From Fallopia convolvulus (taxonomy: Eukaryota > Streptophyta > Magnoliopsida > Caryophyllales > Polygonaceae), in NCBI GenBank assembly GCA_964016875.1, contig OZ024721.1:7755001-7819000 (forward strand): DNA of 64,000 bases, given 5' to 3'. The position numbers and the translations under genes are program-made. Shown in pieces: positions 10,173 to 22,480 of this stretch. Numbering within the stretch: position 1 is the first letter of the stretch; each line of letters begins with the position of its first letter. The notes under the pieces are model-generated. The model saw nothing but the letters and a program-made list of their open reading frames with translations, did not search any database and was not told where the DNA came from.

Positions 10173-12604
10173 GTAATATCCCTCGTTTTTATAAGGGTAA
10201 AAATGTAATTTTACTTTACATTTTACTTTAATTGATAAAATATTTGAATATTTTATTTCTTAAGGTTATCATTTTTATATCATTTAAAAGGATATAAAGT
10301 TTGTTATAAGTTTAAGATTATATTAAAAGAAGATTAAAAATATGAGTCTTATACATTAGTAAATATAATTATAAATAATAAAACTTATGTAGAAATATTA
10401 TTATATTTCTACAATTCATAATTAAACATTGTATGGTTAAAGTTTAATCAAAAAAATTATTTTTTTTGGAAAAAAAAATGGCTCTCTCCCCATAAGGATC
10501 GAAAATCCGACCTCCAAATATCAAAGCACAGGACAACCCATCTACTGTGCTAGCTGCTTGTTCTGTGCTTATGAGAACTAATTTGTTCTTCTTTTAAAAC
10601 AAAAATCCTTGACCTCCTTCCTCAACGCAGCCTACAGAGGAGCGACGTTCCGAATTCATGGTTATCCTTGATTAATGGTGAACACATCAGTTGTAAGTTC
10701 AAGCGATTGGGTTGCCGCAGATTCAATTCGAACTTAATTAAGGATCCTAATGGGGGACGGTTTTTGAGTGAACCGTTGTCCTAGTTGGCTATAAAAGGGA
10801 GTGTGGTGTTTGGGATTAAACCACACCAATTTAGTTCCATCTCAAAATTTCAGAATGAAAAGGAAGGTTAGGAGTTGTTTCTGTTCGAATTTCCGCCTGA
10901 GTCGTCGCCAGAGTTAGGTTCTCGTCGTCGGAGGTCATTGCTGGTCCAATTCGCTGTCGCAGTTCGGGTGCTCGCGCTGCTTCAGGTACATCGTGGTGGT
11001 GCAGGCGGCAGGCTGGCGGTGCCATCGATTCGTGACCGCCGTCCGGTGCCTCCACCTGGTGCCTTCCTCCGTCGTTGTTAGCGCTGCGTATTGTTGTTGT
11101 TCTTTTTCGTTACTATAGCTCTGTTCAGATTTAAGAACAAGATTCTGTTCAGCAGAGACTAAAGAAGAAGATATTTAATAAAAAAAAGGAAAAGAGGAAT
11201 TTCGTTTTTTTTTTATATATACAAAAAAAATGAATTAGATAATGAAAGTGTGAGATCTTCCGATCTTAGCCTAATAAACTACTAACTAGTTAGGTGTTTG
11301 TATCTAAACAAAAAAAAATAATAATATTACAGTAACATGGAGTTCGGTTATTTAAAAAAAAAAAAAAAGAGAGTCTATTATTCATCTTTCAATTAAAAAT
11401 AGATATTTTATTATTTGGTAAAATTGTTTTCTATAGGTTTTAATAAAATTAGATCTCTTAAGAGTTTATTTAAATGAAAATAAGTTTTTTTTAATGGGTG
11501 TTATAAGTAAGCATAAATTCCTATTTTTGATATAAGGTCGAAATAGTTTTACTTAAATAAAATGAATATTAGGGATTGAAATATTTATAATTTATAAAGG
11601 TTTTTATTTAGAATTATATCTTAAAAATAAAAGTTAGTTGGATTTTCTATAATGGAAAATAAATTTAAGTTAACGGCATAAAGTTATGAGTTTAAAAAAA
11701 TAATATAAAACCTTATGTTTATATATTGTAAGGAGATTTATTTTCAAGATTAGGTTGAAAAATGAATTATTTACTTTTAAATAAAATAAATAAATTTAAA
11801 GATATATATATATATATATAAATGTATTTATACATATGATAAGTATTAATTTAATACAATGAAAATTATATAAATTTTATGAAGCCTTCATTATATTAAT
11901 AAGAAGGATATTATTAATATAATGGGCAAGTTTATAATTTTATAAACTTGAATTTTTTTTAATTCCTTAAAAATCAACATTTCTAAATGTGCAAAATAAA
12001 TTGACCATAATTTATTTTGTTGCTGATTTTAATAGGAACAAGTCCAAATCACAATCGCAAGTAATCCTTTCGTAACCAACCAACTTCATTCCGAGGCAAA
12101 CGGTTTGGGTTCGATATCCATGAAACGTCCTTATGCTTTATGACTATGTTGGGAACTCTTGTATGAAATAAAATGAATCTAGGATTTATATTGTACTAGA
12201 TTTAGTGATGTTATTTCTAGTCGTACTTAGGTTACGCTAGATGGATTGTAGGGCCGTTGCCTTGTGATATGTGTGCCTAGATGAGTAGGCTTGTGTTTGC
12301 ATACTGTATGTTATACGCGTCGATTCATTCGACTTTAATCTTGAGCAGTTGCTCTACCTTTAAGACCATGGTCAATACCCGCTCGCTCGCTGAGGGGTGA
12401 TGGCACGTAGCTCGTGCTAGTCTGGGCTTGCAACCCAACCTTTGAGTATTTCCGTGGGGCCGTAACCCACATTCTGTCTTTTGAGTATTTTTGTGGGGTC
12501 GTAACCCATTTTCTGTCTTACTTAAAATGTATGCTTAATTCCAAGTGGAACATTATTGTGATCTTTAAAATTGGTAGAGATTAAATAGGCGCCTGATGGT
12601 GACA
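10173..12604 (+). repeat. probable long gypsy LTR
   Basis: It starts TGTAATATCCC after AAGGGGGTACTAT and probably ends near GGCGCCTGATGGTGACA at 12587-12603. A TATA box CTATAAAAGG lies at 10789-10798 in a promoter-like GC-richer setting, and AT-rich low-complexity sequence follows. A related LTR start is seen at 29.69 kb. No second full copy is present, so the right boundary is tentative. I see no gene in it. Confidence 0.5.
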
Positions 12605-13365
12605 ATTAAAATGATAGGAAGGCTAGTACAAAATGGAGTGCCATCCTTACTCTCGGATTCCGTAATTCTCTAGCTCCAATCTGAATTCGCACAACACGTA
12701 TGCGGTGAGGTTGGTAGAGGGAAACGTGATCAACGAGGGGTTTAATCACCCACCTGACTAAATGTGTGAAACCCAAGTTCCCAACATAAATAAATCTTTC
12801 TTTCAAAATCGAGACACACCCTTGGGTGATGTTCTCATACTTTTCCTTCAAGTCATAGTTTTCATAGGGGGTCCGAGGTCTGAGGATGGGACTGGCTTTC
12901 ATTCGGTACCCGACATCCCAACTCGTTCCTTCCTAAAACCGAACCACCTTCTAAAACCCATTTGCTTAGTCTGTCACAAGACTAACCGACCGTTTATTTT
13001 CCTTGCATGGTCGGCTGGTGTCCATCGCATTTCTCGTCGCAACACATCAGAAGTGGAGTTCTACGTCGAGGACCACGAGGAGCAAGCTTGAGGAGTAGCT
13101 GAATTGAAGTTGGTTGAATTGGAATAAGTTAGAATAATTTTAAGGGTCGAGGTTCCGATTTGTGAGACCCTTCCCATTTAACCTTTGTATCCTTTATAGT
13201 TTATTCAACTTTTGTAATAGACTTCCGCAACTTTTATATATATATCTTCCACATTTTAAAGTTTTTGGTTAAGTTCTGTAATTTACTGTAAGCCTTGGGT
13301 GACTTCGAGAGTTCAATCTCGGGGTCACTGGCGGTAATATCCCTATATAAAAAGGGGGTGTTACA
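12605..13365. repeat. right terminal region of the composite
   Basis: 12605-12991 is single-copy in this window, with no convincing gene; an open frame runs through it without recognisable motifs. 12992-13365 is the reverse complement of the left terminus 8183-8556. It ends GGGGGTGTTACA at 13365, followed by the TSD CTTTT. Confidence 0.75.
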
Positions 13366-13370
13366 CTTTT

Positions 13371-14971
13371 GTTGATGGATCCTTGTTCCCTCCTTGGTTT
13401 GAGATATTTGAAGTCCCAAGAAGAATGTGAATTACCCTATGAGACTCATCTCAAACTCGCTACTCATCAAATTCTTAAACTTTTCAACAAGAAGCTCATT
13501 AGTAGCACCAAACACAATATCATCAACATACACTTGGACAATTAGAATATCTTTTGACTCTTTCTTAATAAAAAAGGGTTTTGTCTATGGAACCACGAAG
13601 GTATCCATGAGACAAGAGAAATTGGGCAAACCTGTCGTACCATGCCCTGGGAGCTTGCTTGAGACCATACATGGCCCTCTCCAAGAAGTAAACATGGTCT
13701 GGGAAGTGTTCATCTTCGAAACCAGGTGGTTATTCCACATAGACTTCTTCCTTGAGGTGCCCATTTAGGAACAATGTCTTGACGTCCATTTGATAAAACT
13801 TGAATCCTTTGTGGGCGGCGTAGGCTATGAGGAGTCGAATGGCTTCAATCCTTGCAACCGGTGCAAAGGTCTCGTCATAGTCGATTCCCTCTTCTTGCCT
13901 ATATCCTTAGGCAACCAGACGGGCCTTGTTCCTAACCACTGCCCCAGTGTCGTCAAGCTTGTTTCTAAAGACCCATCGAGTTCCTATGATGTTCTTATTC
14001 TTGGGCCTAGGAACCAGTTTCCACACTTTGTTTCTCTCAAATTGGTGGAGTTCCTCTTGCATGGCTTGAATCTAGTCTGGATCCTTTAGAGCTTCCTTGA
14101 TGCACTTGGATTCCACCAGTGAGACGAAGGAGTTGAAGGCACAAAAGTTCTTGAGAGAGGAACGAGTTTGCACGCCTTTGTAATAGGGAGTGATGATGTT
14201 GTCGATGGGGTGATCCTTCCTTTGGTGGTAGTTTCGTGTTTGAATGTGTGTGACATCAAGTTGTTCCCTTGTTTCTTCTTCGTCTTCAACATGAGTTTCC
14301 TCTTCATAGGAACAGTTGTTCTCAACTTCTTCACTGAGTGTTTCTTCAGGATTTTCCTCGTTGTTCCCCCTAGACACTAGACTCTGGTATTGTTTCATTT
14401 GAGGAACAAGAGTGTTGGATTGAGAGGCATCTTGAGGTTCCTATGTTGTAGAGGGAACTTCGAAGGAGTCTTGATCAGTTTGGTGTTGAGCTCCTTCGTT
14501 GTCGCCTGGTGGTGGGACATTGTTCCCACTTGGATAGTCTTCATCTCGCTTTCTTGGCTCATCATCGTCGTCGTCTTCTTCTTGTCTGATCAGTTTGAAC
14601 AGAGTTCCCTTTCCTTGGGACTCTGTTCCCATCTTCACAGATTGTTCGTTGAAGACGACGTGAATGCTTTCTTAGATCCTTTTGGTCCTCTTGTTGTAAA
14701 CTCTGTATGCCTTGCTTTGTGAAGAGTAGCCTAGGAAGATCCCTTCGTCACTCCTTGGATCGAACTTCCCAAGGTTGTATTTGCCATTGTTGTGGACAAA
14801 GCATTTGCAGCCAAAGGTCCTGAGTTGAGAGATGTTGGGCTTTCTTCCGTTGATCAACTCATATGAGGTCTTCTTGATCATGGGACGGATCATAGCTCGA
14901 TTTAGAATGTATGTATCTGTGGAGATTGCCTCGGCCTAGAAGCTTTCGAGAACTCCACTCTCAAGCATCAT
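13371..14971 (-). pseudogene. copia integrase C-terminus and reverse transcriptase
   Basis: On the minus strand the sequence starts directly after the LTR with MMLESGVLESF*AEA, then YILNRAMIRPMIKKTSYELI and GRKPNISQLRTFGCKCFVHN, the integrase C-terminal core. A Glu/Asp-rich linker follows. Reverse transcriptase begins with KNKNIIGTRWVFRNKL and contains KGFKFYQMDVKTLFLNG and MYGLKQAPRAWYDR. Stops and frameshifts are frequent, for example the TAG where Trp is usual in F-W-A-E-A. The frame ends at IHQQK beside the composite and resumes at 8177. Confidence 0.85.
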
Positions 14972-15931
14972 TGTGCGTTAGTAAGAGCTTGCGAACTAGT
15001 GGTTAGATTGTTCCCAAGCCAGCGGAAGTAAAATCAGTTCGCAAGTAAAAACAGAAAGTAAGGGACACAATTCCTTTATAGAGGAACCCCACAATAATCC
15101 ACTAGTTGTGTGGGTAAACCTCTACCTCTTCTTGGAGGATTTTGAACGATCTACTTATTTTATTGATTGTTCCCTAGTTACACAGGCAAGACTTACACTT
15201 CTTTATTCCTAGCAGTTCCTCCTAACTCTAGTAAAACTAGTAAGCCTTTTCGACCTTTTTCCTAAGCGAACAACTCAACTAAACATAAGATAGATCGAAC
15301 CTTACACCTTGAGCTCACAGTTCCCTAACTCCTGGGAACTTGGATTCACCGTCGTCGAGATCGCACACTCGCCGTCGGGGACTTCTCTTCACTTGTTTTT
15401 CTTATCTCTTTGTATGTGAATATTTGTTCTGGAAGAAGTGCTTATTCCAAGCACTATTCATTTGCCTTTATACACATTTGAACTTGGGCTGCAATCTTCA
15501 CTTTCATGTTGTCCAAAATGCCCTTTGTCTTGCACGCCAAGTTTGCAATCTTCACATGTGACTTGATTTGAACTTAGTCAACTTTGAGAATCAATCGGGC
15601 CGTTGGATCACTCGCTTCAGTCTGTTCCTAAGACTGAGCCTTCGTTCTGCCAAGATAGGATCCCGAGATTTGCGCTGAACGGCCTTGTTTGCACATGTGA
15701 GTTCCCATGCGATGGGAACTGTTCTCTCCAGAGTTCCTTCAATAGGAACTTTCTATCATATATTCTTGTGTTACTTTTGCGTTCTTGGAGATTCTTTGTT
15801 AGACGTGGTGTTCCCTTGAAATACTTGAATGTAACACGTTAGTTCCCATATGGCGTTTGTCATTATCAAAATTGGAGACAAGTATCGTTGTTCGTATGTT
15901 TGGAACCAGAGTTCCTAACACCGTCCCAACA
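14972..15931 (-). repeat. 5' LTR of the Sirevirus-like element
   Basis: It is a full-length 960-bp copy of 3079-4038. On the minus strand it should be followed by a primer-binding site, but the integrase reading frame begins at once at 14971. The deletion therefore runs exactly to the LTR edge. Confidence 0.9.
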
Positions 15932-15950
15932 ATAACGCTAACAAGAATAT

Positions 15951-18900
15951 TGATACGCCTCGGATTCCGGAGAATGACACTAGGACTCGTCCGGTCAAAG
16001 AACGACGCCTTCCCATGCGGTTTAGAACTTAATTTCAGTATTTATTTTTATTATTAAGGAGTTTTGTAATTTTTGTAAACTAAGCATTTATGCTCTTCTC
16101 GGGATTTCTTTACGGTTCTTTCCCGGGACGCTTTTCTTGAACCGTTAGGGCTAGCTATAAATACTCTCCTATTAGCTTACAAATTAATTAATAAATACTT
16201 TGCCCTAATTCTCTTCCTCTCTTCTCCTTTCTCCTCCTCTGTTTCTGCTCTTCTACTTCTTTATTTTGTCCTCAATTGTGCTCTAATTAATTGTGAAGGT
16301 AACAACTTGTTGCCTTTAACAACTGGTTCTTTCATTATTGAACTACTGCCCAATGGATCAAACTGAGGAGGAAACGATAGACCCGATGGTTACCGCCCTA
16401 GCACGTATCAGTGCAACGATGGACCGATTGGCCGAAGGTTTGGAAACTAGTATCCGCCTGCAAGAGGTCCAGCGCCTCAGAACAGACCATGTGTAGGACA
16501 TCCTCAACGACCGCAGGAATCCCGTCGTGAACGTCCCCGCCGATTTGCTTGCAAACGCGGTGGCGCAACGGTTGAATGCACACCGAACGTCGGCCACCAA
16601 CTGCCGGTTGTTAACGCCGTCGACCCGTTAGAAGCCGGCAATCCACCGTTGCTGCCTATTCCGCCTGCGCCGCAACACAACGACAATCGCGTCGTCATTC
16701 GGGCAACACCGGGTCATGAGAACTATCCGCGTATTGGCATTGACGCACCCCGCTTCAATGGATCGAACCCTCAAGGCTGGATTTTTAAGGTCCAAGCCTA
16801 TTATGACTATTATAATACTGTCGAGTACAATCGCTTAAGCCTTGTCGACCTGCTTATTGACCATCCGGCCTCGGATTGGTTCCGCTATTATCAATAGAAC
16901 AATGCCAATTTGACATGGCCGACGTTTTTACGCGACGTCCGAAAGCGTTTTGATCCACATTATTACAAGGACTATGTGGCTTTCTTAGCCAAATTACAAC
17001 AGAAAACGACTGTCTTGGATTATCAGACCGAATTTGACTCGCTCTTGAACAAGGTTACCGGGCTATCTGAGTCCACCCTGATTTCTCTCTTCAAGGCCGA
17101 CGTCAAACAACCGATTCAACGGGAACTGAACTTACGAAATCCGATATCATTAGCGCAGGCCTTCGTCCTCGCGCGTGAATTGGCCGCTTTACTCGTTGAC
17201 ACGATAGTAGGTCAACAGCAAGGACGGCGTTGGGGTTCAAGCGGTTTTCGATCGCCTCCGTCTATATCAGTGACACCCGGGCCACCTCCACCGCCGAACC
17301 AGGCGCCACCTCATACGACGACAACGGTGTCAAAACTGCCTATTCGTCGTTTGTCTCCTGCGGAACGAGTCGAGCGTCAGAAGAAAGGCTTGTGCTGGAA
17401 TTGTGATGAACCGTATTCTGTTGGCCATCGCTGTAAACACCGTTTCTTTGCTCTCTTGGGAATGGACGAGTCTGACGAGGACGAACCTGTTGAACCTACT
17501 ATGGAGGCTTTGGTTGTGTTTGGCGATGTTTCTAGCATCTACACTATGGAAGGTATCGCCAATCCCAAGTCTTTGAAAGTTTTTGGCACTATTCGTACGC
17601 TACATGTGCAGGTATTGATCGATGGGGGGAGCACCCATAATTTCATATCTCAAGGCATTATTCGGCATAGTACGAGCCCTTTTTCATCACCGGCTCTACT
17701 CATTAAAAAGAAAGACGGGAGCTACCGTGTCTGCATCGACTACAGAGCACCAAATGTCGCCACTATTACAGATAAGTTTCCCATACCCACCGATGATGAA
17801 TTATTTGATGAATTGGGAAAATCTGTGTTCTTTACTAAGTTGGATTTGCGCTCAGGGTATCACCAAATCCGGATGCATGAGTCGGACGTGCATAAAACGA
17901 CATTTAGAACCCATGATGGTCATTTTGAATTCCTAGTCTTGCCATTCGGGTTGACGAACGCACCATCCACCTTTCAAGCGGCATAGAATCAAATTTTTGC
18001 GGAGTATCTGCGTGAATTTATCATCGTTTTTTTGACGACATCCTGATTTACAGCTCGTGCTTGGAACTACATGTTCGCCATATTGACGTCACTCTGTAGA
18101 TTCTCCAGGCAAATAAATTTTTTGTGAAGAGCTCCAAATGTGCCTTCGCCACGACAAAGGTTGAGTACTTAGGCCACATCGTATCCGACGACCACCTGTT
18201 AGCCGACCCCGCCAATTAGTAGCCATGTCTGATTGGCCGACACCGAAATCAGTTCGACAATTGAGAGGATTTCTGGGGCTCACCAGGTACTATCGAAAAT
18301 TCATTCGTAATTATGCCATTCTTGTATCTCCTCTTACCACCTTATTAGAGAAAGACAAGTTTAAGAGGACTGAGGTTGCTAACGACGCTTTTCAGCGCTT
18401 AAAGAAAACTATGATGAGCCCGCCAGTATTACAGCTCCCTGACTTCGATCAACCTTTTTGTTCTTGAAACCGACGCTTTTGACGTAGGTGTGGGTGCGGT
18501 CCTATTACAGGAAGAGCGTCCAATTTCATTCTTTAGTAAGACGTTGGGAATTCGAAGTCGGGGCTCGTTGGCTTATCATCGTGAATTATACGCCATAGTA
18601 GCTGCCGTACAAAAATGGCGTCAGTATTTGCTTGGGAGGGAATTTCTTATTCGCATTGATCAGAAGAGTCTGAAAGAGTTGCTTTCACAGGTTATTTAGA
18701 TACCCGACCAACAATTCTTTATTCGGAAGTTGATGGGTTATAAGTTTCAGATAGAATACAAGACATGCGCGAGTAACAAGGTCGCCGACGCCTTATCTAG
18801 ATGTATGATTGAGGATGATTCTACTCAGGGACAGTTTCTAGCTCTGTCAGCACCCTTACCGGACTTATTACAACAGGTTCGTAAGGAGAATGAAACACGG

Positions 18901-20639
18901 CCAGATTTGGTGGTCGAGCACGAAGCCGCGGCTGCGAGGACGTTGCCAGAGCCGTTTCGGGTTTATTCCGGAATTCTTTATCATGGCCTCCGCGTCGTTC
19001 TCAGCCTTGATTCACCTCTGCGCGATGTGGTTCTAGCCGAATATCACTCCTCGCCTAGTGCCGCTCACCCAGGCATGGATCGCACTTTCCGCCGCTTGGT
19101 TGATGTCTTTTATTGGCCTGGAATGCGTACAAATGTTAAACGGTTTGTAGATTCTTGTTTGATCTGTCAAGCTACTAAGTACAGTACAAAGAAGCTTGCC
19201 GGCCTTTTACAGCCTTTGTTGGCTCCTCACAAAGTTTGGGACGAAGTTTCAATGGATTTCATTACAGGATTGCCGTCATCAAAGGGTGTCACTACTATCT
19301 TTGTTGTAGTGGACCGCCTATCGAAATATGGCCATTTTGGCGTTTTGAGCGCGCATTATGATGCTCCGAAGGTAGCAGCGTTATTTGTTGAAATTGTGGT
19401 CAAGCATCACAACATTCTTGGTATCATGATCGTGACCCGCTTTTTCAGAGCTTGTTTTGGACCGAAATTCATCGTTTGAGCGGCACCAAACTGCGTCATA
19501 GCTCGGCCTATCATCCTCAGACGGATGGGCAGACTAAAATTAAGAATCGACACTTAGAGCAATATTTACGAGCTTTCACCAAAGGTCGTCCACGAAAATG
19601 GGCTGAATTTTTACCATGGGCAGAGCTTGCCTTAAATTGCACTTATCATGAGGGGTTGCGTATGTAGCCCTTTCAAGCTTTATATGGGCGAGAGCCACTG
19701 CCGTTGACCCGCACAACACAACCAGCTGGGCTGTCGTCCGCGGCTTTAGCTACAGTACAGGAGAGGAATGAGCTTTTGGATCTCCTCCGTTCTAATCATC
19801 ATATGATGCAGCAACGGATGGCTGCCCAAGCCAATTCCCATCGTCGTGAGCTCTTATTTGAGGTGGGCGATTTGGTGTGGTTAAAGCTGCAACCATATAG
19901 ACAACACTCGGTTACCAAGCCCATGTCCGCCAAGCTAGCACAACGTTTTTATGCTCCTTTTAAAGTAACGGAGAAGATTGGCCCGGTAGCATATCGTCTT
20001 GAATTACCCGCCAATACTAAGATTCACGATGTTTTTCATGTCTCATTGCTTCGACCATTTGTTCCCGGCTCTACGACCCCGCTTCAGACCACCTTTCCGG
20101 AGGAATTCGTCCATGACAAGCCATTGTCGTTGCCGGTCCGTGCGATTGAAGAACGGTGAGTGCTTGTTGACGGAAAACTGCGTCACGAATGGCTTATTGA
20201 ATGGAGTGATGGTACACCGGAGGATGCTACTTGGGAGCCTGCCGAGTGTATGCAGGAGAAGTTTCCCGATCTCCGCCTTGAGGACAAGGCGATTGTCATC
20301 GCGGGGGGGGGGGGGGGAGGATGATACGCCTCGGATTCAGTAGAATGACACTAGGACTCGTCTGGTCCGAGAACGACGCCTTCCCATGCGAATAAACTAA
20401 GCAATTATGTTCTTCTCGGGTTTTCTTTACGGTTCTTTCCCGGGACGCTTTTCTTGAACCATTAGGGCTAGCTATAAATACTCCCCTATTAGCTTACAAA
20501 TTAATTAATCAAATAATTTGCCCTAATTGTCTTCCTCTCTACTCCTTTCTCCTCCTTTGTGTCTGCTCTTCTACTTCTTCATTCTATCCTCAATTGTGCT
20601 CTAATAAATTGTGAAGGTAACAACTTGTTGCCTTTAACA
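15951..20639 (+). mobile_element. Ty3/gypsy chromovirus, probably Reina-like
   Basis: LTRs of 371 bp (15951-16321) and 318 bp (20322-20639) start TGATACGCC and end CCTTTAACA. The left one has about 55 bp that the right one lacks, near 16020-16078. A G15 tract with AGGA (20303-20321) serves as the polypurine tract. The flanks AATAT and AAGAT may be a TSD with one change. Small size, short LTRs and a C-terminal chromodomain suggest the Reina clade. A TATA box CTATAAATA is present in each LTR (16155-16163 in the left). Confidence 0.88.
16353..20302 (+). pseudogene. gag-pol of the chromovirus, broken
   Basis: The order is Gag from ATG 16353 (frameshift near 16640), then the capsid region at 16750-17200. 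Next come a zinc knuckle CWNCDEPYSVGHRC and a protease motif VLIDGGSTHNFIS, where DSG is usual. The protease is fused after a few residues to the RT segment TSPFSSPALLIKKKDGSYRV, so most of the protease and the RT N-terminus are deleted in frame. RT continues with FTKLDLRSGYHQIRM and LPFGLTNAPSTFQ, then a stop. The FDDILIYSS motif is frameshifted in a T run near 18030. RNase H (ETDAFDVGVGAVL), the integrase HHCC zinc finger, the core (MDFITGLP...AYHPQTDGQT) and a chromodomain (18480-20290) follow with further stops. Confidence 0.88.
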
Positions 20640-21176
20640 AAGATAATCACCAAATGATTTCTACAATAATATATAGACTTTAAAATATATTATTAACATG
20701 CCCAGCTGAGCAACTGGTGGGAAGGTCCAAGCTTGAAAGGAGGCTATTCGAATCACGGCTTGAGTAGTGGTTTGGTCAGCATATATGTCAGCCATATGAT
20801 CATCTGTAGGCGCATGACTCAAAATACTTGTCTCTACACTTGTTTTCAAACCAAATGATAGGCTAGAGTTATGTTGATGTAAACCCATCTTCGGATTCAC
20901 GAGCGGATCTTGAACTTGGACTAGTATTCCGTCTCTCGAACCAAGCATGCGGTCCAACGTCGGCCCAAGCCCATAAATGGCATACCAAACATAGCAAAAC
21001 CTTATTTAGAAAGTTCCTAGCTAGAAAGGATAAATTACTAAAAAGGCAATAAAAGATAGTGGTCACGGTGGCCTAGTCGCGAGTGTCATGACACAACCAT
21101 GACAAGGGTTGGCGCGGCGCGACAAGCGCGCGCAGGGTTTGTCGCGGCACGCTGAGTGCGGCACGGCGCATTAACC
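20640..21176. other. no recognisable feature
   Basis: This is the right flank of the chromovirus. A 98-residue open frame on the minus strand (20957-20661) has no motif I recognise. After 21070 the sequence becomes strongly GC-rich and simple in composition. Confidence 0.5.
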
Positions 21177-21684
21177 TCATGTCGCGATGCCGGGGTGGCC
21201 CGATGCAGACATGGCAGGGGCGTCCCAGGTGAGGTCCTCGACGCCGAGTGACGACGGTGGCGCGGTGGCGATGCCGCATAGGCACGCAAAGGCTAGCTCA
21301 GTCGTGGGCGCGCCGTGAATAGCGAGTGTGTGCGAGACGATGGACGTCGTGGCACGAGTGATGGCATGGGTCCTGGCTCGTGTAATGGGTCTGTCGCAGC
21401 GCACAGACATAGTCTCCTCCTCTTGGATAGCCGTCAGTGTTGGGGTCACATCACCCTCCCCCTTAGGTGGGAAACATCCTCGTTTCCTCGTCATGATACT
21501 AGGGATCCACGTAAGGAGAGAGATCCGAGACATTAAAGGAAGCATGGACAACGTACTTACCCGGGAGGTCGAGGATGTAGGAGTTGTGATTGATGCGCCT
21601 TAAGACCTTGATGGGGCCGTCTCGCCTAGGGTGTAGCTTCGTCTTGCGGGACTCAAGAAACAATGTTGAATATTGAATAATCAT
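21177..21684 (-). pseudogene. gypsy pol C-terminal fragment
   Basis: Minus-strand reading from 21684 gives ESRKTKLHPRRDGPIKVLRR, then INHNSYILDLPGKYVVHASF and NVSDLSPYVDP. This is the conserved end of the gypsy integrase region. A frame change then leads to a stretch containing RPITRARTHAITRA, matching the (G/R)PITRARA motif near the end of such polyproteins. No LTR is attached. The right edge at 21684 abuts an array of TATGAATAACAA-like words. Confidence 0.8.
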
Positions 21685-22480
21685 TACAATACATATGAAA
21701 AAACAATGTTGAATATTCTGAAAAAATGTTTGAATTCTTTTATATTGTTATCAAAACATGTTTATATGGAAAGTCATGTATATATGAATAATAAAGCAAA
21801 CATATATGAAAAACAAGCCACAAATATGTGAGTAACAAAACACGTATAGATGAATAACAAGGCATGAGTATATGAAAAACAACGTATGCATTCATGAATA
21901 ACAAATCATAGATTACTCTTTCTCTTGAAATTGACTCACATCTATCTTCTCTCTCCGTTCTTCCGATCAACCCAAAGACATGAATCCTAGTTTGAACCAC
22001 ATATCGATCCACACTCGGATCCCTAGCTAGTCGAAACTTGGGTCGGCCATCCTTACGCCATCGTTGTTCGTTGTTGCGCACCGGATCCACGACATGGCGG
22101 AGTTCTTGGCACCGTTGCATCGTGCCTACGTGGATCCCGATCGTTCATCGTGCCATTGATTTATCCTCGTCAGTCTGCAATGGTGGAATGAAATTGACGA
22201 GAAAGGAAATTGTTACGAAGAAAAATAAATAGGAAAGGAGAGAGATTTAAATCGATAAAATAAGGAAAGAATAATAAATCATGGCCAAAAATAGGGATTT
22301 CAATTAATCTAGCAGATTATGTGCAAATCAAGTGTATCTCATCCATAAAAGGTTTATACACCCTATTTAATTTTAATCCTCACCCTTTATTTATATCAAT
22401 CTGACGGAAGTAGATTAACCACATGCTTGCACTCTAATATGGGTTTTCACTAGAGTATTATTCTATATATATATTATATT
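21685..22480 (-). other. short-motif array and exon-like stretch
   Basis: 21690-21910 is an array of degenerate words close to TATATGAATAACAA spaced about 20-35 bp. 22120-21910 on the minus strand reads openly as a basic peptide beginning MQRCQELRHVVDPVRNNEQR and then runs into the array. A first-exon-like stretch next to a motif-filled intron, with an AT-rich end near 22480, copies the layout of the ends at 1.6 kb and 62.3 kb. It may be the end of a further element of that group. The protein is not recognised. Confidence 0.35.

Larger units (their letters stand above)
8183..13365. mobile_element. 5183-bp composite insertion with inverted termini
   Basis: The insertion is bounded by TSD CTTTT (8178-8182 and 13366-13370). 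It begins TGTAACACCCCC and ends GGGGGTGTTACA. The terminal 374 bp (8183-8556) reappear inverted at 12992-13365. Inside are a palindrome, a TRIM remnant with a 5S-like LTR, gypsy 3' ends and a long LTR. TGT...ACA ends and a 5-bp TSD are typical of integrase-mediated insertion, yet the end repeats are inverted rather than direct. I cannot decide between a foldback element later invaded by other elements and an LTR element with one inverted LTR. Confidence 0.8.
3079..15931 (-). mobile_element. Sirevirus-like Ty1/copia retrotransposon, nested and 5'-deleted
   Basis: Two direct 960-bp LTRs bound the element. The minus strand carries integrase C-terminus, reverse transcriptase, RNase H and then an extra ORF between RNase H and the 3' LTR. 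That extra ORF is the hallmark of Sireviruses. The right (5') LTR abuts the integrase reading frame directly, so primer site, gag, protease and the integrase N-terminus are deleted. The five bases outside the LTRs (ATCGT and ATAAC) do not match, which fits a rearranged element. A 5183-bp composite is inserted in the reverse transcriptase. Confidence 0.85.

Noticed and set aside
20661..20957. 98-codon ORF as a host gene
   Set aside because: No motif, no splice support and a position beside a retrotransposon; it is probably chance.
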